A stretch of DNA of 64,000 bases from Saccharina japonica (Eukaryota > Sar > Phaeophyceae > Laminariales > Laminariaceae), in contig MEHQ01003123.1 in NCBI GenBank assembly GCA_008828725.1, positions 348,251 through 412,250 on the forward strand. The letters run 5' to 3'. The notes below the pieces were generated by a model. It did no database searches, was not told the origin of the DNA, and saw only the letters and a program-made list of their open reading frames with translations. The translations under genes were made by a program, and so were the position numbers. Below, one piece after another: positions 49,901-60,591 of the stretch (the first letter of the stretch is position 1; the number at the start of each line of letters is the position of its first letter).

Positions 49901-50380
49901 TATCCCATCTCTAGATCTTTCGGGGCAGATGATATTCAGTTTCCTGGTTTGCACGGTCTGTCATATCTATACGCTCGTACCTCGAACCGGTATCAGTGTG
50001 TTTGCCGGGTTGAATCTGTGTACGTACACGAGTATACCGGGGTTTTTTTTTACCGGGTGGAATCTGTGTGACAGCAGTGCTCTTTCGCGACATCTCATAA
50101 CGGAAAAATTGGGATCTACACAATACTGGTAAATTATATAGATCGTGATTTGTGACATGTATGTGTGGTTCTGTCCTTTCTGTAGCATAAGACGCGTCAA
50201 AATCCGGCGATGCGCCTCTCGATGCGAACCAGCGTAACCAGACAACCACAGCGAGCCAGCTACCGTCCTCCACCGTCGCTTGTAGGTTGTAGTCTTCCGA
50301 CGGGATACTAAGCGAACAGGAAACAACGTAATGAGGCCCAACTGCGGCTGTTGGACGTGTCTCTAGTGGGAGTAGGAACG

Positions 50381-50575
50381 GTGCTCCGTCTCGAAAGGGA
50401 TGCGTCGTCAATGGTAATATGGCTAAGGCAAGCAACAAATGAGTACCCCCCCCCTTGTGCTAGCAATGTCTGTCTGGTCGGTGAAAACCCGACATGTTCC
50501 GTCCCGGCATTGTAGGGATGCGAGGGTCTATGGTCATACGACTACGGCCATGCATGAAAATGAAGTACACCCCCC
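50381..50575 (+). repeat. Exon-7-like module plus element X end
   Basis: 50381-50455 matches the coding end of transporter exon 7 (GCTCCGTCTCGAAAGGGATG, GGCAAGCAACAAATGAGTAC, then C tract). 50460-50575 is an X right end (GTGAAAACCCGACATGTTCC, GTCATACGACTACGGCCATG, C tract). The same two modules adjoin, in reverse, at 13000-13800. Confidence 0.75.
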
Positions 50576-50736
50576 CCCCTCCCCCCCGTCGACGCAGTTC
50601 GCTGCCGTTGCTGAAATCTTCTCGGTTTATCGTCAATTTTCCCCTGTGAAGACCCAACGAGTTTAAGGTTTGACAACTAGGGAACAGCACGGCAACGCAT
50701 GTCGTTATCGTGTCTCTCAATCAACCATTGTCAGTT

Positions 50737-50862
50737 TCACGCCCTGCACGGCCGATAAGAGACCCTCAAGTGCAGCAACGCCAGCAATCGGAGCTGCTTC
50801 GAGTGCCCGTCTATCCCGGCAAAGACAGGCAGTATCTGGTACTTCCGCAATTCATCAGTGTG
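50737..50862 (-). pseudogene. Integrase-like (DDE) exon fragment
   Basis: After a CGTTTCAG acceptor-like site the minus strand reads HTDELRKYQILPVFAGIDGH, then SKQLRLLALLH, to a stop at 50737-50739. This fits the first part of an integrase/transposase core (H-x-D near the start, then a GIDGxSR-type strand), as in eukaryotic integrase-core proteins with HIDGNHKL...GGIDGYSR. The rest of the core is absent. A piggyBac-like MITE sits 36 bp upstream on the coding strand. Confidence 0.4.
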
Positions 50863-50897
50863 CTGAAACGAAAAATGTAGTTTCTGTTTTGCCCGTC

Positions 50898-50984
50898 TTA
50901 ACCACTTAAGAACTGGTCCCAAGTATTTGGGGACAAACCAATTGGAATTAGTGTGGGATATTTTTTCAATTCTGAATGGGTTAA
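50898..50984. mobile_element. piggyBac-like MITE (copy 2)
   Basis: TTAACCACTTAAGAACTGGT at one end and CAATTCTGAATGGGTTAA at the other; interior AAGTATTTGGGGACAAACCA and GAATTAGTGTGGGATATT. TTAA at both boundaries. 87 bp. Confidence 0.8.
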
Positions 50985-51119
50985 TTTGTTTCCTCTGTCG
51001 GTCCGGTCGAATCACTCACCAGGCTCGATTCACGTATTTTCAATGTTTTCCCTAAATAATTCAAAACATTTTTTACAAAAATGATCCAACTTCCGGTAGG
51101 TACCGCGACCGATTCGGAC

Positions 51120-51690
51120 AACCATAGCGTCAAGTCACGAGGGGAACCACGTCAAAATCGCGACGCAAACATCTTGAAACCACGACGGCGGTAACTGCAA
51201 AATCACGACTCGCACGTCAAATAATTGATCCAATGTCAAATCAAGGCTCGAACGCCAAATATTTACGTCCACTGCGTCAAATCGCGAGTTGAACGTCAAA
51301 TCTCGACTCGAACGTCAAAATCGTGATGCACACGAAAGCGTCAAATTGCGAGTCGAGCGCCAAATCACAGCCATGACGCCAACAACGTCAAATCGTGATT
51401 TCCACGTCAAATCGCAATGCTAACAACGTAAAACCACAACGCTAAAAGCGTCAAATCACGGCTCAAACGTCAAATCGCGATGCAATCAACGTCAAAACGC
51501 AAGGCTGACAACGTCAAATCACAAAATTCGATCGTCAAAAAAATCACGACTTGAACGTCAAATCACGTCGCAAAGAGCATCAGAGGCCACAACGCTAACA
51601 ACGTTCAATCATGACGCGAACAACATCAAACCAAATCAACAACGCTACAAAACAACGTCAGATCGCGACGCTGACGTAGCCAAAACCGCA
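51120..51690. repeat. AACGTCAAATCGCGA array, 14-20-bp period
   Basis: More than 25 degenerate units of AACGTCAAATC(G/A)CGAC with interspersed CAACGCTAACAACG. It thins out at both ends, which is unusual for a young minisatellite. Confidence 0.85.
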
Positions 51691-52499
51691 AACAAACGCA
51701 CATTCCAGTATTGGAAAATAAATTATTACGCTTTACGTACGTACGTATTATACGTACAGAGGACAACGGGGCGAAACGATACGCTACGCCACCAGTGCCT
51801 CGTGTTCCCATTGCCCTACCGCTCACGGAAAGCAGCCAGGTCGACGAACGCAACGATCAAACCCAGCAAGAAGAGAAAGGAGACGCGCGTCACTCATCGT
51901 TTAGCTAACCCTTCTATCCCCACCAACACCTACCCGACACTTATCCCAAGTAGTTTGGTGTCTCCAAAAACGTGCGTGCGATTCCGAAAAAGCTATGTAC
52001 GTACGATAACCTCATCACTACGTACAATATTATAGTAATAACGCAAATGCGGTCGATTATATGTACCTGGCATACACGTGCACTGTAGTCGAAACGGTAC
52101 AGCAAAGGCGTCAAAAGATGGGGGGGAGGAAACGCGACGGCCATTGACGCACATACCCAGGAGCAGGCACATGTGCCCAGAAATAGGCACAGCAGAATAT
52201 AGCACCCTCGCAAAGAGAGATAGAGGTCGCGGAGTGGGGGAAGGGGAGTGACTGCAAGCAGTACACCGCCGACTGCCGTGGCCGCACCGTGACCCGAAGC
52301 CCGAATAAGCGGAATGACCGAAACCCCCGCGGAGGGGGGGGCGGCGCGGGGCGGGGGGGGAGGGGCCGGGGTGTTCACAAAGAAGCTAAGCCCGCTAGCT
52401 TTGCCTTGGCTGACGCAAGCTGTCTCTGCTCGCCCTCATGGAACTGGCTCCGATCGATTCCATCAGAGGCGGGTACAGGGAAACGTCATGGTTGACCAA
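51691..52499. other. Intergenic, weak exon-like frames
   Basis: Frames at 51711-51908 and 52314-52490 (+) have plausible composition but no motif or splice support beyond chance. Confidence 0.3.
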
Positions 52500-52905
52500 T
52501 TGAAACGGGAAGGGTCGGAAACGGATCGCCATTCGAGTGGGAATGAAACGGAACCGAAACGGGACCGAAACGGAACCCCGAAACGAAACGGAACCGACCA
52601 ACAGCAACGAAACGATTCGAAACGGGAAAAACACAACAAAAACGATGCGGAACGAAACGAAGCGAAAAACGAGACGAAACGAACGAAGGACAAAGCGAAA
52701 AATAAAGATGTGAGAAAAGTACATGAATAAAAATAAAACGAACGAGATGAGGCGAAACGAAAGCCGACACGAAAAACAGAAACGAAAAAAGAAACGGAAC
52801 AAGACTAAAACTGAAACGAAAAACTAACCAAGTATAGAATAACGAACATAAAAGTATCGATAAATGAAACGAACAGAATACGATAAACGAAACGAGAAAC
52901 GTATT
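52500..52905. repeat. GAAACGGAACGAAACG purine-rich repeat
   Basis: Degenerate ACGAA/CGGAAC units across about 400 bp. Long Phe/Ser/Arg frames on the minus strand follow from composition. Confidence 0.85.
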
Positions 52906-53204
52906 GGTAAGTGAGAACAAGGTAGTGGCCAGATAGGAGAGAGGGAGAGGGAAAAAGAGAGAGCCTTAACGCCGACTCCTCTCTCAAACATGAAACCAAC
53001 ATGACCCGACGGCATGTAACCGACGACACGAGCGTAAATGCGCGAGCTAAACCAGGCGGGCCTCCTCTTTTTTTTTTTAAACGCACACACTTTTTTGTTT
53101 TCTGTGCAGGAGGTACACGAACCTTTTGTGCTTTGACTGTACGTACCTACTGCTCTGTCTTGTGGTCGTTCATGGTTGGCTTGGCTGATTCATTGATAGC
53201 TACG

Positions 53205-53512
53205 TTTTATTCGATTGGTTGATTCATTGATTCGTTGATAGCTGCGTTTAATTTGATTGGTTTATTTATTGATTGATTGATTGATTGATTTGATTGATTT
53301 GGTTGATTTGTTTGATTGGTCGATTGATTGATCGATCGATCGATCGATCGATCGATCGATTGATTGATCGATCGATTGATTGATTGATTGATTCGACTGA
53401 TTGATTGATTGATTGATTCGACTGATTGATTGATTGATTGATTCGACTAATTGATTGATTGATTGATTGAATCGACTGATTGATTGATCGATCGCTTGAT
53501 TGATTGGTTGGC
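53205..53512. repeat. (TTGA)n tetranucleotide repeat with TCGA variants
   Basis: TGATTGATTGAT interrupted by ATCGATCGATCG (53328-53360) and by ATTCGACTGATTG at a longer period of about 33-37 bp. Confidence 0.95.
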
Positions 53513-53641
53513 TCGTCGATTGCTCGTCCAAGGTAAAAAAAAACTGACTTGCGCCAGACAAAAAAAATGGACAACGATAGAGCCGATTAAAGGCTCTCAC
53601 GGGAGAAGCGACACAAACCGGACGACGAGCGCACACGGTAC

Positions 53642-53749
53642 CCACCACGAAGAGCTTCTGATTCTCGTCCACTGATCGCTCCCCGTTGACGTCGATGATG
53701 CCATCCAAAAGCTTGTTCAGGATGTACAACTCCCCGGGGTACGGGATAA
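53642..53749 (-). CDS. Candidate isolated exon, function unknown
   Basis: The minus strand reads ELYILNKLLDGIIDVNG, then ERSVDENQKLFVVG, between a pyrimidine-rich tract ending GATGACAG and a GG|GTACCG donor. Third positions are G/C-rich, like the transporter exons and unlike the surroundings. No partner exon was found downstream through the TTGA repeat, nor upstream. I do not recognise the family. Confidence 0.35.
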
Positions 53750-54024
53750 CTGTCATCATCGAGGGTGGCGGTTGCGGTGGCGGGGACAGGGGAGGGGCGG
53801 GTCGGAGGCATGCTGGACGGTTTCGTACGGTAAACGCTGCAGTTGATAGGGATAGTGCTACAATTTAGTGAGCGAGCGCGAAGCGCGAGCCTGTTTTATC
53901 CTTGGTTCCCCCATGAAAAACAAAACAGGAAGTGGCCGGAGGGGGGGGGGGTAGAGGAGGCGTGTTGGACGTTTCGCGGCGGTTTGACCAAACCTAGCGG
54001 TGACGCCACTGCGTGCTAACACAT

Positions 54025-54195
54025 CTAGTGGTCGCTATTTACAGTGCCGGTTGCCTCTCTATGAGGTGCCCGGTACGAAACTCGCTTTGCACAGACGGGC
54101 AGTAACCGAGTGGAGGTAGGTGCGGAGTAGTGGCAGGTTGGCCGCTATTTTCAGTGCCGGTAATATTGGCTGGCGCGTTCCGGCACTATAAGAGG
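54025..54195. mobile_element. Degenerate relative of the 10611 MITE
   Basis: GTGGTCGCTATTTACAGTGC, then CGGTTGCC, and on the right GGCTGGCGCGTTCCGGCACT. Matches 10611-10786 in order, but the TIRs are eroded. Confidence 0.4.
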
Positions 54196-54427
54196 GCTCG
54201 GAATCCGATAATTGATACATGGTGATATAGATGAGAGGCGACCGCACACCACCCGGAACCCGCGCAAGGCTTAACCCTGACAACGAAGAAATATGTGTCA
54301 CGGTTTAATTCTGCTGACGTGTTTTTCCTTTTATGAAATTGGGTGGTGTCCGCACAGAATATCGAATACAAATTTCAAGCTTTGTGGTATATAAAGCAAC
54401 GGGCGTTGACGTGCGCGACGAGCTTTA

Positions 54428-54480
54428 GACGAGGGAGGGTGGGGGGAGGGGGAGTGGCGGGGGGGGGGGGGGGGGGGCGA
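54428..54480. repeat. G-tract
   Basis: GGGAGGGTGGGGGGAGGG and an 18-G run: possible G-quadruplex former, no linked gene. Confidence 0.8.
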
Positions 54481-54733
54481 GGGAGAGACAGCCCGTTACA
54501 CCTGTAATGTAAGTGCAGTGCTGTGACTGGCATACACACCATCTATCTTCGCAAATGCCCACTGAGGAAACAGGGCCCAACAAAAACGCGAGATGGAAGA
54601 AAGAGAACGAAAAACATCAAAACAAAAACACAACACGACGAAGAAAACTCGGGGTTCCCGTTTCTCACATCAATCAGATGATATATACGAAGTACCTGGT
54701 ACCTGGTACAACATGAGATAACTTGAAAAAAAT

Positions 54734-54780
54734 CAGCTGTGAGATCGAGGATTTCGTCGAAACTCATGTTTGAAACCTGT
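54734..54780 (-). repeat. Conserved core element (copy 4)
   Basis: Minus strand ATGAGTTTCGACGAAATCCT then CGATCTCACAGCTG, followed by ATTTTTTTC. The best match to the consensus. Confidence 0.8.
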
Positions 54781-55193
54781 GCAAATAATGGGTACAAACA
54801 ATTCGTACAAATTATATACTTCGTACGAACGTATTTCAGCCTTGTATGTTTCATTTCGTTATTTTCATCTGCGACGATTTGCGGGATCTGTCCCTGGTGT
54901 ATTTTGCGCATTTTGTCTTTGCTGAGTCTTATATTCCGTCGACGAATGAACGAGAGACCGAGTTCCCAGATTTCGACGAAGATCGAGACGGACACAGTGG
55001 GGATGCTGAACGAATCTCATCTATGCGCGATATAAACGAAGGCCTGTACTGGTGGGAGAATGAAGAGACACCTGTGTTTTGACCGCGGCTTTGTCCAGAA
55101 AATTGTTGAGGGTGAACAAGACCTCCTACAGCGGGGGGGGGGGCTACGATTCAAGAGAGGGGTGTCTTTGTCAGGCCTATTGAAATAGTAGGC

Positions 55194-55830
55194 CCTTCTT
55201 AAACCGGTATTCATCTTAAACTGGTATATACCTTAAACCAGTGTGGGCACTGCATACATTACATACAGGTGCGCTTTTATTACGGGGGGCCATAGTAAAT
55301 AGGACCTTCTTAAACCGGTATTCATCTTAAACTGGTATATACCTTAACCAGTGTGGGCATTGCATACATTACATACAGGTGCGCTTTTAATACGGGGGGC
55401 CATAGCAAATAGGACCTTCTTAAACCGGTACTCATCCTAAACCGATATATACCTTAAACCAGTATGGGCATTACATACATTACATACAGGTGCGCTTTTA
55501 TTACGGGGGGGCATAGTAAATAGGACCTTCTTAAACCGGTACTCATCTTAAACCGGTATATACCTTAAACCAGTATGGGCATTACATACATTACATACAG
55601 GTGCGCTTTTATTACGGGGGGGCATAGTAAATATGACCTTCTTAAACCGGTATTCATCTTAAACCGGTATATACCTTAAACCAGTATGGGCATTACATAC
55701 ATTACATACAGGTGCGCTTTTAATACGGGGGGTCATAGTAAATAGGACCTTCTTAAACCGATATATATATCTTAAACCGGTATATACCTTAAACCAGTAT
55801 GGGCATTACATACATTAAACACTATAATAG
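55194..55830. repeat. 110-112-bp satellite containing a MITE G end
   Basis: Units begin at 55194, 55305, 55415, 55525, 55637 and 55748. Each has CCTTCTTAAACCGGTA, TATACCTTAAACCAGT, ATTACATACATTACATACAG and GTGCGCTTTTATTACGGGGG followed by CATAGTAAATAGGA, the terminal sequence of MITE family G. Further units lie at about 62040-62335. Confidence 0.95.
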
Positions 55831-56003
55831 TATACCTGGTACGTTTATTTCAGACAGTTTAATTTCAATTATTTTATTATTTCTTCCCCCACAAGACACA
55901 CACTTCCTGAATTCTACAGCCTCAGATTGTGTCCCCCTCATACGGGATGTACATCCTACATGAGGACATATAAAATCCGTAAGTACGCGCGATCGAAGTA
56001 TTA

Positions 56004-56053
56004 CACTCAGCTAGCAAAGATGAGTTTCGACGAAATCCTCGAGCTCACAGCTG
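56004..56053 (+). repeat. Conserved core element (copy 7)
   Basis: ACTCAGCTAGCAAAG, ATGAGTTTCGACGAAATCCT, CGAGCTCACAGCTG. Its upstream flank 55890-56003 is the inverse of 22180-22300. An N lies at 56063. Confidence 0.8.
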
Positions 56054-56179
56054 TTGTTTTTTNTCACCGTCGGGAACGAATGCCTCACAGCTTCGTGACA
56101 AAACCCCACCTGGTTAGAAACAGCATAATTTTATGCGGGCACGTCTGGGAAGTTCGCCTGAGCGGGCAGATTTACGCCT

Positions 56180-56345
56180 GCTGGGGGGGTGTTGGTGGTT
56201 TTGGTGTTGATGTTGGTGGTGTTGGTGGTGTTGGTGGTGGTGGTCACGGTGTTGCTGGTGTTGGTTTTGGTGGCGTAATGACGATGATGGTGGTGGTGAT
56301 AGTGATTATGACAGTGGCGATGGTGATGGTGTTGGTGGTGTCGTT
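56180..56345. repeat. GGTGTTGGTGGT repeat
   Basis: Degenerate GGT/GTT/GAT trinucleotides. The Gly/Val frame is an artefact. Confidence 0.85.
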
Positions 56346-56733
56346 TGCATGTTCAGGTTTCCCGCCAGTGCATGGTGATCGCCCGGTTCTGCTTCAAACC
56401 TCGTGCTTATAAACGAGCACACGACGTATGTATTCGCACAAGCACACAACTGGAGTAAGGTGTTGGACTGTTCACTGATAGTTTGTTGCAATTTTGGATG
56501 TGTTCATTGATATGTTTTTTTCGTTTCAGATGTTGGATTATTTTAATCGGAATTTTGTTCAGTTTCGGATTGTTTTTTTACGGTTCGTTCCAAATGTTGG
56601 GTTGTTCACTGATAGTGTATCCCATGTATCGGGTTGCGCATTGATATAATATGTGATCCAGTTTTGAACTGTTGGTAGATATTTTTCATGTTCCTCGATT
56701 AAAAGCGAACGGATTCCGTCAAAAGAGGGCGTG

Positions 56734-56983
56734 CTAAGGGTCGTTCTTATCGAGCAACTTTTTTTCCAAAATTTCCAATATTGTTTTTCGCGCAATTTTT
56801 AGGATTTCCATATTTTCCAAAAATAATTTCCAAATATTGGAATGCGAAGCCTTCCAAATATTTTGCCCTCTGTTGAAATTCCAAACTTTCCAAATAAATC
56901 CTGCTTTTCCTGCTTTTCCTGTTTTTGTTTGAAACAAATGTTGGAATTTTGGGGAAAAGTTGCTCGATAAGAACGACCCTAAG
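56734..56983. mobile_element. MITE with ~50-bp TIRs and 5-bp target duplication
   Basis: Element 56739-56978. GGTCGTTCTTATCGAGCAAC at the left and GTTGCTCGATAAGAACGACC at the right are exact inverses, and the match continues with AAAA..TTCCAA. CTAAG flanks both sides (56734-56738 and 56979-56983). No coding region. Superfamily not assigned. Confidence 0.78.
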
Positions 56984-57046
56984 ATCTAGAGTCAAAAGTT
57001 CCACATATCGGACTGATAAAATCGACTCCCAGTGCAGATGTATTCC

Positions 57047-57345
57047 TGAAATGTATGATCTGTATGATCTGTATGATCTGTATGATCTGTATGATCTGCA
57101 TTATCTAGCTCATGTTGTTTGGTGGGAGCCACGTAATCTGCATGATGTAGGGCATGTTTCCTGTCTTGGATCTGTACTATGCAGATCCTGCACAACATAT
57201 CATAACGGCAGGTTAGGGCCTAGATGATCTAGATGATCTATCTGTAGATGATCTATCTGTAGATGATATATCTGTAGATGGTATGTAGATGACCTATTTG
57301 TAAATGCGCTATCTGTAAATTATCTGCCTGACGTGTGAACAGTCT
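57047..57345. mobile_element. GATCTGTA-bounded repeat, family Y (copy 2)
   Basis: (TGATCTGTA)5 at the left, AGCTCATGTTG, GGTGGGAGCCACGTAATCTG, GATCCTGCACAACAT, ATAACGGCAGG, then (ATCTGTAGATG)n. Same order as 8487-8757. Confidence 0.65.
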
Positions 57346-58729
57346 ATACAGTGATGCACTCGAATTGCAGTCACTACGACGCTACCACTACGCAAGAGTA
57401 CAGCCGCGTGTCGAGCTCGGATACCGGGTATCACTCAATCGCATTGGGCGGCGAGATTGCGGATTGCTTACGAAAGAAGTACAGCTACGAGCTGAGGCAC
57501 GAGCTCTCCGCCGTTGAACATGACCGTTGTCAGACCGCTGACAGCGTCACGGGGTAGCAAGCTTGAAGTTGCCACCAAAGGCAGCATCTGGGAAAAAATC
57601 TGTAAAAAAAAACGTTTTATTATGGTACCACAGCCGAGTTGATCGCGACCAAATCGTGCCCACCTCCATCGCGCTCCAACTAATTAAAATAATAGTGATT
57701 GCTCAGAATACATCCCTTTTTTCTAGTTTTTGCAGTTGTTTTCCCTTCAAGTATTGGTGATGGCACTGCTTTCATTGTTGTTGTTGTTGTTGTTTATCGA
57801 GAATCGGCCAAGTCGATATGATGGAGGGAAAAGTGCCCCCCCCCCCCCCATCAAGGCCCCGGCTTGAGCCACCGCCGGAGGCGTATTTTGGGTGGGATTT
57901 GGGGTACGTTTCGCCAGAAAATCCTTGACGCCACAAGAAAATATGCACTAATAGTAATACCAACCCCTGAAACCGGTATCAATGTGCACATACATCTATT
58001 TGGGCCAATATATATATATATATATTTAAAAGAAACAAAAATTAACAATAAAACAACAGCTTTGAGATCGAGGATTTTGTCGATATATATACACGTATAT
58101 CGAGTGCTTCGTAGGTAGAAACTAATTAATGTCTTGAATTTGAATGGGTTAATTTAACAATTTACGGGGGGGGGGGGATATCGGCATGGCTTCATGAAAG
58201 GTGGCGCGACAGGCCTCTAGAATATATACATATACATATATATAATATATACGTACATGTAAAACGTGATCACAACTAATAGTACACAGGTCTGGAATTA
58301 AATGTGTATGTACTTCGTATATCGTACAACTTTCTCTTGTTGGCCATATTTAACACGGATTTATCCTGATCAACATACTGTTGTATGTACGTAAGGGTGG
58401 AGTACGTTCACTGCTTGCACTACTGCTGCTACTGACTGGAATGTTTCTCCGAAAACTCTGGTTTCCGAGTAGAATATGAGTATCATACGTAGCCTCGTCC
58501 CGAAAACACAGTTCTCAGCTACGGTAGTATTTTACCAGAGTGTAATCTCATACCAATCTGACCGTGAACATAAGCAACGCTTGATGTTTACATCAGAGTC
58601 CATGCGAGTATTATAATCCCGTCCGGAGTATTATATGGGTTACGTATAAAGGGGTGAAAACATGAATTTTGTTGGGGTTTTTTTTCGTGGAAAACGAAAT
58701 TGTTCTTAGCTCTGGTTCCAAGTACTTTC
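57346..58729. other. Intergenic with partial core copy 5
   Basis: 58054-58088 has CAACAGCTTTGAGATCGAGG and ATTTTGTCGA, a truncated conserved core after an A-rich tract. The rest holds (GTT)n at 57778-57795, an AT run near 58010 and nothing else recognised. Confidence 0.45.
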
Positions 58730-60119
58730 CAGGGTTCTTTACGGTTAACCGTCCGTGCACGGTGCGGTTTATTTTTTTCGAAAATATTACGGTCCGGTTC
58801 GGTGCGGTTTTGAGAAAGCAGAAATAGTACGGTGCGGTTCGGTGCGGTTATCCGATATTGTAAATCCTACGGTGCGGTTCGGTTTTTTCATGCATCCTAC
58901 GGTGCGGTTCGGTGCGGTTTCCAGAAACCAGGAATCCTACGGTGCGGTTCGGTGCGGTTTTCAGAAATCGTAAATGCAACGGTGCGGTTCGTTTTTTCAT
59001 GCATCCTACGGTGCGGTTCGGTGCGGTTTTCAGAAATCAGGAATCCTACGGTGCGGTTCGGTGCGGTTTTCAGAAATCGGGAATCTTACGGTGCGGTTCG
59101 GTGCGGTTTTCAGATTTTGAAAATCCTACGGTGCGGTTCGGTTTTTTCATGCATCCTACGGTGCGGTTCGGTGCGGTTTTCAGAAATCGGTAATGCTACG
59201 GTGTCGGTTCGGTGCGGTTTTCTGAGGTCGTGAACCCTACGGTGCGGTTCGGTTATATTTTGTTTCCTACGGTGCGGTTCGGTGCGGTTTTCCGAAATCG
59301 CAAAACCTACGGTGCGGTGCGGTGCGGTTTTCAAGAGGGCAAAAATCCTACGGTGCGGTTCGGTGCGGTTAACCGCACCGAACCGCACCGAACCGATAGG
59401 AAAAACCGCACCGTAAAGGCTAAGCAGGGTTCTTTATGGTTAACGGTCCGTGCACGGTGCGGCTTTTTTTTCACGAAAATCCTACGGTCCGGTTCGGTGC
59501 GGTTTTTAGAAAACAGAAATAGTACGGTGCGGTTCGGTGCGGTTATCCCGATATTGTAAATCCTACGGTGCGGTTCGGTTTTTTCATGCATCCTACGGTG
59601 CCGTTCGGTGCGGTTTTCAGAAATCAGGAATCCTACGGTGCGGTTCGGTGCGGTTTTCAGAAATCGTAAATGCAACGGTGCGGTTCGGTTTTTTCATGCA
59701 TCCTACGGTGCGGTTCGGTGCGGTTTTCAGAAATCAGGAATCCTACGGTGCGGTTCGGTGCGGTTTTCAGAAATCGGGAATCTTACGGTGCGGTTCGGTG
59801 CGGTTTTCAGATTTTGAAAATCCTACGGTGCGGTTCGGTTTTTTCATGCATCCTACGGTGCGGTTCGGTGCGGTTTTCAGAAATCGGTAATGCTACGGTG
59901 CGGTTCGGTGCGGTTTTCAGATGTCGTGAACCCTACGGTGCGGTTCGGTTATATTTTTTTTCCTACGGTGCGGTTCGGTGCGGTTTTCCGAATCGCAAAA
60001 CCTACGGTGCGGTGCGGTGCGGTTTTCAAGAGGGCAAAATCCTACGGTGCGGTTCGGTGCGGTTAACCGCACCGAACCGCACCGAACCGATAGGAAAAAC
60101 CGCACCGTAAAGAACCCTG
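58730..60119. mobile_element. hAT-like element, head-to-tail pair
   Basis: The outer ends are CAGGGTTCTTTACGGT (58730) and its inverse ACCGTAAAGAACCCTG (ending 60119). The flanks GTACTTTC and GTATTTTG agree at 6 of 8 bases, as a decayed 8-bp target duplication would. A second CAGGGTTCTTTA start lies at 59425, so two ~690-bp copies are in tandem. Each is filled with CGGTGCGGTTCGGTGCGGTT units of 25-50 bp spaced by short phrases such as TTCAGAAATCGG. No transposase; the reading frames are repeat artefacts. Confidence 0.72.
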
Positions 60120-60591
60120 GTATTTTGCCCTCGAAACGTGGGGTGCAGCTTGTTAATTGTTGGAAAGGAACCCATTCAGAACTGAAAAAAAATCCCACAC
60201 TAATTCCAAGTATTTTGTCCCCAAATACTTGGGACCAGTTGTTAAGGGGCTTAAGAAGGAACTATTTTGGGACAGTTGTTTTCCCATCAAAGTTACAGCC
60301 CAGCTAAACTCGTACAGGGGAGGAGGGGGGGTTACGATTTAAGGGAGCTCGATTCAAGAGAAACACAGTTTTAGACCAACGCCTGCCTTTTAGGGTTGGC
60401 GGCTTATTCTCTTAGCTCCTTACATGAGGAGCTCACTATCACAACCGAAACATGCCTCCGACGAAGTCTGTTCGCGCATCCCCACCAAGATTCCCATGGT
60501 AAGCTATTATGGTAAGCTATCATAGTAATTAGGCCCAAACATTGTTGGTAAAAATCGGCCAATATTAAGGTTTTTGGGTGTACCGTAGGTA

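Noticed and set aside
51711..51908. 65-aa plus-strand ORF as a terminal exon
   Set aside because: Plausible composition, but no acceptor, motif or partner exon could be defended.
52395..52920. Long Phe/Ser/Arg-rich minus-strand ORFs
   Set aside because: Consequence of the GAAACG purine-rich repeat.
56004..56053. Hammerhead-ribozyme-like word GATGAG..CGAAA in the conserved core
   Set aside because: The catalytic CUGAUGA box is missing: the bases before ATGAG vary between copies (G, T, A or C), so the invariant C3, U4 and G5 are not kept. The fold resembles a hammerhead only superficially.
58755..60198. Overlapping repetitive proteins in all frames
   Set aside because: Translation of CGGTGCGGTT units inside the hAT-like pair; their periodicity follows the DNA repeat.
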